From Chrysomallon squamiferum (taxonomy: Eukaryota; Mollusca; Gastropoda; Neomphalida; Peltospiridae), in the NCBI GenBank assembly GCA_012295275.1, contig CM022679.1, positions 15,133,342 to 15,150,841 of the forward strand: a DNA stretch of 17,500 nt, given 5' to 3'. Shown here one piece after another: positions 8,629 to 17,500 of the stretch. Both the position numbers and the translations under genes were made by a program. Below the pieces are notes generated by a model. That model ran no database searches and was not told the origin of the DNA. It worked only from the letters and a program-made list of their open reading frames with translations. Numbering within the stretch: the first letter of the stretch is position 1; each line of letters begins with the position of its first letter.

Positions 8629-10605
8629 CTGAAAATAAAAATTTGTTATTAACAGTGATTCATTATTATTTAAAATCCACTGTTAACTCATTCAAAAGAT
8701 GACTAATTTATATCAGTATTCTGTACATTTAAAATTATTTTCAAAAAAATAAAAAAAAAAAAACGGTAACAGACACCCCACAAAAAAAACCATACCAAAA
8801 ACTATAAAATAAACAATAAATTTTAGAACATTTGTTTAAAAAAAATAAAATTCTTTTGAACACAGAATAGTGTTGCATTAAAGATGATACAGCTGAATTT
8901 TCCTCAAGAAGAAATTGTGCAGATTTCTGAAAATTTTTTACAGACACTAATGCCTCACAAAAACAGAAACAAAATGTCTTTGAAGTCAGCGTAACCACAA
9001 AAACCTCAGCAAATGATTTAAATAAAACCTACCATATAATCAAAGACTTAAAAAAAAACCCACCAAAAAAACAAAAACAAGAAAAAGTAAAGAACGAACA
9101 ACACAAATTTAAAAAAAAATGAAATAAACTGCAGGCTGTCTAACTCAAACTGTCTGGAATGAACATACAATTAACAACAAAAAAAAAAAAAAAGTAAAAA
9201 TATGAAGATGTAAAAATAAAAATAATTTTAAAACGAAATCTTTGATGATTCATGTTCTCTGATGTCAGATTCCTCATCTGACAGAAATCTGATATAGCCA
9301 GCTTGGAATTAATTTTATAAAAACGTATTTTTCTTTACGTTATTGATTGGACACTTAAAATATCAAACAGAGAATCAGTGTTTTTACCACTCTGCTGCAA
9401 TGATGAAGCGTGCTTTAATATTTCTGACCGCTTATCTCAAACACTCAGGAATGTGAAGATGTCTGACAGAAAGATGTCTAATGTTGGTTTGTCCAATTTA
9501 GAGGTGTCTAATGTTTAATGTCTGATGTGCAGTGGTCTAGTGCACAGATTTTTAATGCAGAGATTTTTAATGTAGATATGTTTACCATGGAGATGTCTGA
9601 GTGGTCTAATGTAGAAATGTCTAATGTAAAGATGTTAAATGTTGAGATGTTTAATGCAGTGTTTGAAGTAGAAATCTCTAATGTATAGATGTTTAATGTA
9701 GAAATGTGTAATGTGGAGATGTTTAATGTAGAAATGTGTAATGTATAGATTTTTAATGATGAAATGTGTAATATGGAGATGTTTACTGTAGAAATGTGTA
9801 ATGTGGAGATGTTTAATGTAGAAATGTGTAATGTATAGATTTTTAATGTAGAAATGTGTAATGTGGAGATGTTTAATGAAGAAATGTGTAATGTAGAGAT
9901 GTTTAATGTAGAAATGTGTAATGTGGAGATGTTTAATGTAAAATGTGTAATGTGGAGATGTTTAATGTAGAAATGTGTAATGTGGAGATGTTTAATGTAG
10001 AAATGTGTAATGTGGAGATGCTTAATGTAGAAATGTGTAATGTGGAGATGTTTAATGAAGAAATGTGTAATGTAGAGATGTTTAATGTAGAAATGTGTAC
10101 TGTGGAGATGTTTAATGTAGAAATGTGTAATGTGGAGATGTTTAATGTAGAAATGTGTAATGTGGAGATGCTTAATGTAGAGATGTGTAATGTGGAGATG
10201 CTTAATGTAGAAATGTGTAATGTGGAGATGCTTAATGTAGAGATGTCTAATGCAAAAATGTCTATAATGTTTAATGGATGTGTTTTATTATCACTGGATG
10301 TGTTTTATTATCCAGATATTCAAGCAACAGCCAGTCACACTTACCAACTGCTAATTCATTTAACATTCACATTTTAGTCTTATTCACTTCAGACATATCC
10401 CAACATTTACACTGTCCAACTAATCTGTTCTTTTTAAACAGCTTATACTGAACTGCCCATTCCAGACACTTTTAGAATCAGTTAGATTTACCTACCTACT
10501 TAGTTTTTCAGATACATTCACTTTGGACATACCTAAACAACTCAAATCTTACATTTACATGGTGCAGACCATCTCAGTATCTCAGTGAGATGCTGTCACA
10601 CTTAC
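8629..10605 (-). other. Intron A with A-rich part, complex island and minisatellite
   Basis: This is the intron between the second-finger exon and the hinge exon. 8700-9230 is A-rich with no gene. 9230-9450 is more complex, with a short inverted repeat GTCAGA/TCTGAC near 9266-9282. 9465-10262 is a minisatellite. 10263-10600 is unremarkable. Confidence 0.8.
9465..10262. repeat. 30-bp (2 x 15) minisatellite, intron A
   Basis: The unit is two related 15-mers in alternation, AATGTAGAAATGTGT and AATGTGGAGATGTTT. About 19 regular 30-bp copies run from about 9690 to 10250, with a degenerate part before that (9465-9690). Later units share a CTT variant in place of TTT, which suggests local amplification. 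The repeat length is divisible by three and lacks stops in one frame. That produces the open frame at 9943-10377 with a ten-residue MCNVEMFNVE period, which I regard as spurious. Confidence 0.93.
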
Positions 10606-10756
10606 CAGCTCTTGACATGCCTAAAGCCAGACATTTCTGCAGTCTACAGTACTGACAGCGATTTCTGGTCTGAATGTTGATTTCACAGTTTTTGTTGTAG
10701 AAACACTTTTTACGGGCTGGGTCTCCCACATTCTGCAAAGCTCGACGGAAAAAACC
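10606..10756 (-). CDS. Exon: second zinc finger of the nuclear receptor DNA-binding domain
   Basis: This exon encodes residues 1-50 plus one base of codon 51. It starts with GFFRR, the end of the P-box recognition helix, so the intron falls after the codon for the preceding Lys, a common intron position in this family. The second finger has Cys18-X5-Cys24-X9-Cys34-X2-Cys37, followed by [19 protein letters not shown], the classic NR1 helix II and T-box start. Two features are odd. There are 12 residues between FFRR and the first finger Cys, where E75, Rev-erb and PPAR have 10. The stretch NVGDPARKK is also unlike any NR1 group I recall. The acceptor is cgtttcag and the donor gtaag. It lies about 2 kb upstream of the hinge exon. 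It should bind DNA half-sites of the AGGTCA type, although the P-box residues themselves are mostly in the missing exon. Confidence 0.95.
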
Positions 10757-10847
10757 CTGAAACGAAAAACATTATTATATTAGAAATATTTGACATATTT
10801 AATTGTATGTGTAGCTTGCAGCATATAATACATTTCTTGTTTGTTAA

Positions 10848-10879
10848 GTAATAATAATAATAAGAAGAAGAAGAAGAAG
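10848..10879. repeat. (AAT)n(AAG)n microsatellite
   Basis: A short AAT run changes to AAG units, about 90 bp upstream of the second-finger exon. Confidence 0.8.
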
Positions 10880-11079
10880 CATTGCAATAAAATTAATAAT
10901 TAAAAAACCCATAAAAAACATAATATTAATAATAACAATAGTAATAATAACAACAACAACAAACAGTAATGATTTATTTTAAAAACAGAAATTTAAAAGA
11001 CAAACATGATTTACGTTATGTTGAAACGTGTTAGTAAAAATGTTGTAATTACTTGGCATGATGATCAAGATGTTTTATT

Positions 11080-11200
11080 TGCCAGTGCCAAAAAAATTTT
11101 TCTTCCAGTAAATCCCATTTCATGACTCAGTATTGTTTTTACTGAGCTGTGTTTGTTTTAATGTCACTCCAGAGTGAAGTTCCTGCAGGTGGACTATTCT
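11080..11200. promoter_or_regulatory. Candidate regulatory island with AP-1 type site
   Basis: TGACTCA (11123-11129) is a perfect AP-1 core. It overlaps an inverted repeat CTCAGTA (11126-11132) / TACTGAG (11140-11146). A second small inverted repeat, CACTC-CA-GAGTG, lies at 11165-11176, and a CAGGTG E-box at 11186-11191. It is about 330 bp upstream of the second-finger exon. Function is not shown. Confidence 0.25.
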
Positions 11201-11559
11201 CTATCTGATTTTATCTTTTTTTATCTTTTTTAACAAGATATGATAGTATTTAATTACATTCCAAAACTTTGTCTTATAAAACAAGAGTTTGACAATAACT
11301 CAACATACTTCAGTATTAAAGAATTCTGAGAAACAGACTTTCAGAAACTCTAATGTAAAAATGTTAGGAGATGGGATATAACAAAAAATAATGTTAACCT
11401 ATCTCCTCCTAAGCCTCAATTGCTGAGTATAAATTGTAATAAAAAAAAATGATAATAATAAAAAACTAATTAAAAAAACAAGTCAGCATCTCCACAGTTT
11501 ACCATCATTAACTGGAATCGGTCAATTACAAGAGTTTTCATTTGTTGTAGAATTTCAAA

Positions 11560-11960
11560 AAACTCCGTCATTAATTTACTCATAGCCCCTAGCGACAGAG
11601 AAGCCCTATTTTTATCTCCGATTTAACTCGAAAAACCAATTATCCCAATACACGGTATGAAAAAAAAAAAGAGAGAGAGAGAAAAAAGGAACCACAACAA
11701 CACAGCATATACACCAATTTCCCTGTCGATGTCCTGCAGGCATTGCAATGTTTTGGAAATGACTATGGGAAGATGAATGGATGGAAAAGGCTCTGAGACA
11801 CAAACTGCACACGTTTTTACTTAACGGGTCAAACGTAACTTCAGACCCACTTCCCTTAATTGAATGTGCTGAACCAAGACAGGCTGGAAGCAAAGCACAG
11901 TTTTCTGATCAAAATTCCTTCATCTGTAGAGAAACATTAACAAATTGTTTTCATCCTAAT
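11560..11960. other. Unassigned complex island in upstream intron
   Basis: This stretch is less AT-rich than its surroundings and holds open frames on both strands (93 and 60 codons). The frames show no known domain, include a polypurine run (11668-11687) and lack matching splice sites in register. It could be a conserved non-coding element, an old transposon fragment or neutral sequence. Confidence 0.3.
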
Positions 11961-12192
11961 TAGATGTTTTGGGCAATTTTTTTTCTTGATGGCTGTATTT
12001 TTTTTAGTGGTTTTTTTTATTTTTTATGACCAACCTAATCATCATCATGTGTCTGCTGTGTCCCAGTTTGAAGACAGCAACTAATAACTGCTGTGACATT
12101 GTTTTGTGTGTTAATAGGTTAATCAAATGAGGAGTGTCATATGTTAACTGTCTCTTATATAGATTACTTTAATATTATATCACACTAACATA

Positions 12193-12194
12193 CA

Positions 12195-12233
<39 letters not shown>

Positions 12234-12309
12234 TATCTCTCTGTCTCTCTCACACACACACACAAACACACACTCACACACACACACACACAAACATGCA
12301 AACATCAAA

Positions 12310-12367
<58 letters not shown>

Positions 12368-12374
12368 CACACAG
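12193..12374. repeat. Compound (CT)n/(CA)n microsatellite
   Basis: Alternating CT and CA arrays, the longest being a pure CT run of about 25 units at 12314-12364. On the transcribed strand it is GA- and TG-rich. Confidence 0.93.
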
Positions 12375-14085
12375 ATACACTCATTTAATTTGTACTGGTC
12401 ATGAACAGAATTCTATTTATTTTTTTGATAATCTATAAAAACAGATGTAAATATCTGCATAATTTATTGTTACCAATACTGATTTTAAAAATCATGACAC
12501 AAAATTCACTTCTGCTTTTTAAATATAAAGCATCTACAGCCTCACCCAAAGGGGTGGGGGTGCTATCATCCTGCTTAAGCATGGCTGTCACAGACCAGTA
12601 TTGGAAAACAGCCCAAACAGAGACTTGTGAAAGACCTCAGGATACACAGAACTTCCTCTGTATCATTAAGCTGTTGATTTATTTTCATCAAGTTGTAAAG
12701 GTCACCCAGAACACACTTAGAAAAACATTTAATTATTATTAATTGTGAATGGTGCAGTACATCGATTTTGTTGAACAGACTTGCACTGCAAATACTGAAT
12801 GAATGAATTATTTCAACCAATAAAATCAGTAAACAAAATCAACAAGTAAAATCAATAAATGAATGTTTACTTAGTGACTTCTCAACTCATTTCAAAAATT
12901 AAAATTTCAGTCCCGCCTTTAGCAGAATTCTATAAATAATAATTAATCGAGAGATCCAGTTTAGAGATATACATGTTTCTGCACTCAGTAAACTAAAAAT
13001 AAATTCCACTTTTCAAAATGGGACTAAAGATCTACAAAATGGGGTGGAGTTTTGCCAGAGGTCAGAGTTAAAAAATATGTTAGAATTTTACTGTGTGACA
13101 TGTGTTAACTATCTGAATTTGTAATCTTAAACACAAACAGTGAAAAAACAGGACCAAAGATTTTTTTAGATTAGGTTTCTACATATCTGTGTTTAAATAT
13201 AATAAATTTTACTGATGAAAATAAAGATAGATTATGAAAAAAAAAATAATAATAATACAGAACCAAAGATTTTAAAAATGAGGCCTTTATATAATCTTTG
13301 TTTAAAAGTTATTAATTGATGAAAATGAAAAATAGACTGTAAAAAAATAAGGACAAAAGATTTTAAATATAAGATCTTCACAAACTTTTGTTTAAATCTT
13401 TTAATTAAATTAATTGATGAAAATGAAAAATAATGACATCACAATTTCCATGTTTAATGTGTAACAAAATTGCAACAACTTAATTTTTAAAACTGTAATA
13501 TTAATATTTGTTCAGGAATTACACTGAATTATAAATCTTTTTATTTATTTATTTTTATTTAAATTGTTCTCCTTTCTTTAAAAAAGACTTTACTTTTTTT
13601 AAAATTTAAATTTATTTATCTAGTTTTATTTATTTATATATTATTATTTGTATTTTAATTTGCTTATTCTCATAACAGAAGAACTTAAAGATAAAATAAT
13701 AAAAATAATATGCAATATTATACTTGTAGTTTGTTTCAAATGTGCTCTTATAAACAGTCTGTAGATTCTCGTTTTCCTTTCTTTGAATTTTATTTTTATA
13801 CATTACAAGAATTACATTACAAAATTGACTTTTCCCCTAGTGATCTCTAGATTTATTAGTAGTTAAAATATTTTAAACACACACATATATAGTTATTGAT
13901 AAAGGTGTCAGTATGTCTGTGTGTAAATGAATGAATAATACATTTTTATTTTATTTTATTTTTTTATTTTTTTCATATTGCTTACTAGGTATATATAAAT
14001 ATACACACACACACACTCACACACACATAGGGTTATCATTCACTGGGTAATAAATGCAATATTTACCTACATACAATAACCTAGA

Positions 14086-14400
14086 AAAACAAAGCAACAT
14101 AAAGATAATTGTGTCTGTCACACTTTTCATTCACCCATACACCTGATCTGTTAACCCACAGAATGATCACTTCTGTGTTTTTCATTCAGTACTGTGGGGA
14201 ACACAAGTAAATACCCTGTGATGATAAAACAAAACACAACTTGAAAACTAAGTGAAGTGGTTAAGAAACCATTACTTTTGTATTAATGGTAGACATTACC
14301 AGTGTCAACATCAGTTGTTCTACATCCGTTACCATGGCGATATCTAGGTCATAGTTCTTTTTCTTTGATATATTTAGTCACTGATACTGCTTAAAGTGCT
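14086..14400. promoter_or_regulatory. Candidate regulatory island with RORE-type and X-box-like sites
   Basis: TATCTAGGTCA (14341-14351) fits the ROR/Rev-erb monomer element (W-A-W-N-T-R-GGTCA) exactly. It directly follows GTTACCATGGCGAT (14328-14341), whose left half matches the RFX X-box and whose right half is imperfect. The surroundings are non-repetitive. The sites are seen; regulation of this gene by itself or a relative is inference. Confidence 0.3.
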
Positions 14401-15041
14401 TTTTTTTTTCTATTTTTTTTTCTTTTTGGTTCACTGCTATACAGATACCTATCTTTTAATGACATACATTTAATATATAATGAAAATATATAGTCACTTT
14501 ATTAAGTGCATGTTTATGTAGGAAGAATAAGGAATGAAGGAATGAATCAATCAATTAAACGAATAACTAAATTAACTGAATGAATTAATCAATTAATTAA
14601 CTGAATGAATGATTCATTTAATTGATTATATATTTTGGTATTACCTGTTATTTACACAGTAAACGTGCTTAATTTATACTGATTATACAAAAGAGAAAAA
14701 TCAGTTGTTTCTATTCTTAGTATATCAAATATTTAAGTTATTAATTGACAGAATATGTAACAGTTAATATTTTTAACCGAAGGTTTAATCATTAATATTT
14801 GTGTTCTTCATTTCTCAATGTAAGAAAGAGGCTTGATTTAATATAATATCTTAGCACCTTCCTGTAAACAGCAAAACTTGTACAAGGTCTTTGATAAACC
14901 GATAACGGGTCACTTGTTAGAATGGGAAATTATCAAAAATGAATACAAAATGAAAATTTTACTGATGAAAATAAAAAACATTCTTCTAATTTCTTGAAAA
15001 GAAACCATGCAATATGTATAACAAGATTGTGTTATCTCAAA

Positions 15042-15162
15042 ATAAAAAAAAAAAAAAAAAATAATAATAATAATAACAACAATATTTTAAAATTTAAAAT
15101 TAAAAAAAACAAAAAAAAAAGGTAAGAACATGAATGAATAAATAAATAAATAAAAATAAAAA

Positions 15163-15193
<31 letters not shown>

Positions 15194-15228
15194 ATAAAAT
15201 AAAATAATAATAATAATAATAATAATAA
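15042..15228. repeat. A-rich and (AAT)n/(AAAT)n tract
   Basis: Poly-A followed by AAT and AAAT arrays. The Tyr/Ile/Phe-rich minus-strand frames here are artefacts. Confidence 0.9.
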
Positions 15229-15279
15229 CATCGATAAAACACATACACACATAAATTTTTCAAAGAGGAAGACACTTTA

Positions 15280-15480
15280 GCTAAGATGTAAGAGGAAACT
15301 TTTAAAAATACAGTAGTACGTCACATCCCAGCCATTTTAATGCAACTTCCAGTGAAGGGATAAATCCCTTAATCAAAATAAACTGTCTGAAAGGGCAAGA
15401 TTAATTACTTTGTCTGCCAGCTTATAAATAGATTAATCGGAGGACACACAAACATAGTCACCAATAGCTTACTGGAAATT
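15280..15480. promoter_or_regulatory. Candidate regulatory island with homeodomain-type palindromes
   Basis: Non-repetitive stretch between poly-A tracts. It contains a CRE-like TACGTCA (15318-15324), a perfect inverted repeat AAGGGA-TAAA-TCCCTT (15355-15370), GATTAATTAC (15399-15408) and the palindrome GATTAATC (15431-15438), which overlaps two TAATC bicoid/Otx-type cores. There is no open frame. Confidence 0.3.
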
Positions 15481-15481
15481 G

Positions 15482-15485
<4 letters not shown>

Positions 15486-15514
<29 letters not shown>
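15486..15514. repeat. Poly-A run of 29
   Basis: Uninterrupted A29, then G and more A. No target-site duplication is obvious around it. Confidence 0.9.
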
Positions 15515-15516
<2 letters not shown>

Positions 15517-15830
15517 AAAAAAATAATATAAAAGTGCTTTGGTCAAAATTGGCTGGGAATGTTTAATGTTTTTGTTATTTCTGTAGACATAAACGATGAA
15601 GAAAATAAAAAAAAAAAAAAAACATTTCTGGATGGAAAAAGAATTTAAAGAAGGAAGAAGAAACAATAAAATCCAAGTAATTTGAGAAAAATTTTACAAA
15701 GTATAATCTTTTAATTCTTTTTTTAAAATTTTTTCAACAATTTGTATCAGCTCTTTTATGTCAGAAAACACAAGGGATGAAACAAATTGTTAAAAAAAAA
15801 AAAATGTAAAGGTTATACTTTGTCAATTGC

Positions 15831-15852
15831 AAAAAAAAAAAAAAAAAAAAAA
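15831..15852. repeat. Poly-A run of 22
   Basis: Uninterrupted A run in intron. Confidence 0.9.
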
Positions 15853-16409
15853 TATTGTAAAGATCTGCTGAATAAATAAATGAAGATCTCTGAGGACTGA
15901 AAATAAAACAAAAAGACTAACAGACAGGCAGACACACTATCATACAAACAACAAATATACATAAACATGTATCTATGTATGGACACACACTAAATATATA
16001 TATACTGAATATATGTATGTATGGATTTGTGCAAACTTTATATAGCTTTCAGGGGCAGAAACTTTTACTTTGATAAATTACTTACATACTGCTCAGGGTT
16101 ATTTCTGTTTTTGTTTCATTGCTAGTTTCTTAGTCATAACAGTCCATTCTGGTTTTCATTTTTAAAAAAGCAACAGATAAATTGTTGACAAATTGTTGTT
16201 ATTTAAGAAATATTCTGATCTGACGTATGGTCAACAATGAAAACAACACACATGAATCCACTAGAGTTGATAAATAAAAACAGTCAAATTCATTCAGTTT
16301 CTGTATTATTTAGGACTGCAGGATAAAAGAAATAGCTGGTTATACAGTCATGTCAGTTATGTCCTGCTTTAGACTGTTTCCAGAATAAAGCTTATATCTT
16401 AAGACATTT

Positions 16410-16439
16410 TTATATATATATATATTATATATATATATT
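16410..16439. repeat. (TA)n microsatellite
   Basis: Two TA arrays joined by a TT step, self-complementary. Confidence 0.85.
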
Positions 16440-16733
16440 GTCACATACTTTAAAATATATCAGCACCGTTAATGTACATCTGTTCATCTATCTATGTATG
16501 TATTTACATATCTACTTACTAACTAACTCATTATTCACACCCACACATTCACTGTAAGATATGCCTGTCTGTGTTGGTTGTATTTTCTAATGTGCAATGT
16601 CATTTTCTAATATTCACAATGACACCAGACAAAAATTCCCGAACGTCAAATTTGGTTTTGTGTACGACAAACATAGGTATTAACTATCAGAAACTGTGGG
16701 CACAGTTCCAAACAAACAACAACAAAAAATAAT

Positions 16734-16763
16734 ATTATATATATATATAGATATATATATATA
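16734..16763. repeat. (TA)n microsatellite
   Basis: TA arrays around a central TAGATA. Confidence 0.85.
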
Positions 16764-17435
16764 ATAATACAAAATGTCTTGATAACATAAAAAAAAAAAA
16801 AAAAGCGTTACATGTATGTGTGATTGAAAAATAAAATTTACTTTATTAAAAACTTTTAATAACAATAATATTATTTAAAAGAAAATGGTGTTGTTCAAAA
16901 AAGTGTGGTGTGTATGTGTGTGCATGTGACCCAAACAGATCAGATCAGAATTTAAACATTTTTTTTTTTACAAAATTTCATTAATACAGTGAAGAATTTT
17001 TAATTTACATTCTTATCATTTGATTTTTAAATAATTATAATTTTTTTATTTATTTATTTTTATTATTTCAGTCCAAAAAGCTGAAATTTCTGCATCAGTG
17101 GTACATTTCTTAATGTTGTTAGAATTTTTTTTTTACCTCATAGTAAAAATTTCCTTTCAGACATGTAAGTCATCAACAATGTGAATATTAGATTATACTC
17201 CTCTGGAAAACCTCTCTTTCTCACTTTCATTCTTTAGTATTATTATATTTTATTTTTATTCCTTTTTTTTAAGTTTCTATCTCCATTTTATAATTTTCAT
17301 TCCAGCTGTCAAGGTTTATTTCTAAATTTAAATACATTCAAATCAGTTGATGTCAGATTTTTATTTACTTGGAGAAGATTTAAAATAAAATTAAAGAAAA
17401 ACCAAAAAATCTTGGATTGATGAACAGATGACTGG

Positions 17436-17471
17436 ATAAGGATGGATGGATGGAAGGAAGATTGGGTGGAT
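17436..17471. repeat. Short (GGAT)n/(GGAA)n run
   Basis: Imperfect GGAT and GGAA units near the window end. Confidence 0.7.
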
Positions 17472-17500
17472 TTTTAGAACTTGATTGTGACAGAAGTATG

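Larger units (their letters stand above)
3172..10756 (-). other. Gene model: NR1-type nuclear receptor, 3' five coding exons (5' end outside window)
   Basis: Five exons join in frame on the minus strand into 725 codons plus a stop: 10606-10756 (phase 0 start, phase 1 end), 7217-8628, 5109-5261, 4325-4544 and 3172-3413. All introns are GT-AG: intron A 8629-10605 (gtaag / gtttcag), B 5262-7216 (gtttgg / gttttcag), C 4545-5108 (gtttgt / tctacag), D 3414-4324 (gtatgt / gactgcag). The product is a ligand-regulated or constitutive nuclear transcription factor. Residue numbers in all entries count from the first residue encoded here (Gly of GFFRR). The model lacks the A/B domain and the first zinc finger. 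Family-level assignment is very firm. The subgroup is not: the LBD resembles ROR, E75 and Rev-erb, while the DBD extension (AAKLGRRSRK) differs from the E75/E78 form. A lophotrochozoan-specific NR1 group such as NR1P is possible, but this is inference. Confidence 0.93.
10757..17500 (-). other. Upstream intron (or 5' region) without recognisable exon
   Basis: I looked on the minus strand for the first-finger exon (Cys-x-x-Cys-Gly-Asp ... Cys-Glu-Gly-Cys-Lys before a donor) and did not find it. The region is AT-rich and full of simple repeats. Islands of higher complexity at about 11080-11200, 11560-11960, 12540-12720, 14086-14400 and 15280-15480 have no convincing frame. Confidence 0.7.

Noticed and set aside
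8741-8998. 85-codon minus-strand frame rich in Phe, Cys and Tyr
   Set aside because: A/T-rich intron translation with no homology and no splice context.
9943-10377. 144-codon plus-strand frame with MCNVEMFNVE repeats
   Set aside because: It arises from a 30-bp minisatellite in an intron; no domain, and the unit diverges like non-coding repeat.
11612-11963. Overlapping frames of 93 and 60 codons
   Set aside because: No recognisable domain, poly-purine run inside, and no in-register splice sites to the receptor exons. Kept only as an unassigned island.
12401-12820. Frames of 113 and 81 codons on opposite strands
   Set aside because: No recognisable domain; lysine/isoleucine/leucine-rich ends come from AT-rich intron sequence.
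15280-15530. Possible retroposon ending in A29
   Set aside because: No target-site duplication, no Pol III A/B boxes and no coding similarity seen before the poly-A.
10757-17500. Search for the first zinc-finger exon on the minus strand
   Set aside because: No Cys-x2-Cys finger ending in Cys-Glu-Gly-Cys-Lys before a donor could be found; the exon must lie beyond the window.

Overview
The window is AT-rich animal nuclear DNA. It has GT-AG introns, a single split gene, long intronic minisatellites and many microsatellites: (CA)n, (CT)n, (AAT)n, (AAAT)n and poly-A. No bacterial, phage or organellar gene organisation is visible. The receptor family, gene structure and repeat style fit an invertebrate metazoan. 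A lophotrochozoan, perhaps a mollusc, is my best guess, but this is inference and no species marker is present.

The only gene I can support is on the minus strand: the 3' part of a nuclear receptor of subfamily NR1. Five coding exons join in frame with intact splice sites. Read in transcript order they are 10756-10606 (second zinc finger), 8628-7217 (DBD C-terminal extension, a very long hinge, start of the ligand-binding domain), 5261-5109 (LBD helices 3-5 with the family signature), 4544-4325 (middle LBD) and 3413-3172 (helices 9-12 and stop). Together they encode 725 residues. The exon for the first zinc finger and the N-terminal A/B region is not visible up to 17500, so the upstream intron is longer than 6.7 kb or the gene start lies outside the window. 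The LBD reads like the ROR/E75/Rev-erb side of NR1 and keeps a helix 12. The DBD and its GRRSRK extension do not match any NR1 group I know well, so I leave the symbol empty.

Layout from left to right: 1-2579 is AT-rich sequence downstream of the gene, with no gene. 2580-3171 is the likely 3' UTR, ending at the first canonical poly(A) signal. 3172-10756 holds the exons and four introns. Two of these introns carry minisatellites: a 38-bp unit with a 114-bp higher-order repeat at about 3480-4064, and a 30-bp (2 x 15) unit at about 9465-10262. 10757-17500 is intron or upstream sequence with no exon. Several islands of more complex sequence stand out of the low-complexity background (about 6095-6390, 9230-9450, 11080-11200, 11560-11960, 14086-14400, 15280-15480) and are candidate intronic regulatory elements.

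I did not find a new multi-gene system. The most unusual items are the receptor itself (two extra DBD residues, retained helix 12, a heme-type His without the partner Cys, three SUMO motifs in the hinge), the 114-bp exact duplication in the intron D minisatellite, and the candidate enhancers.
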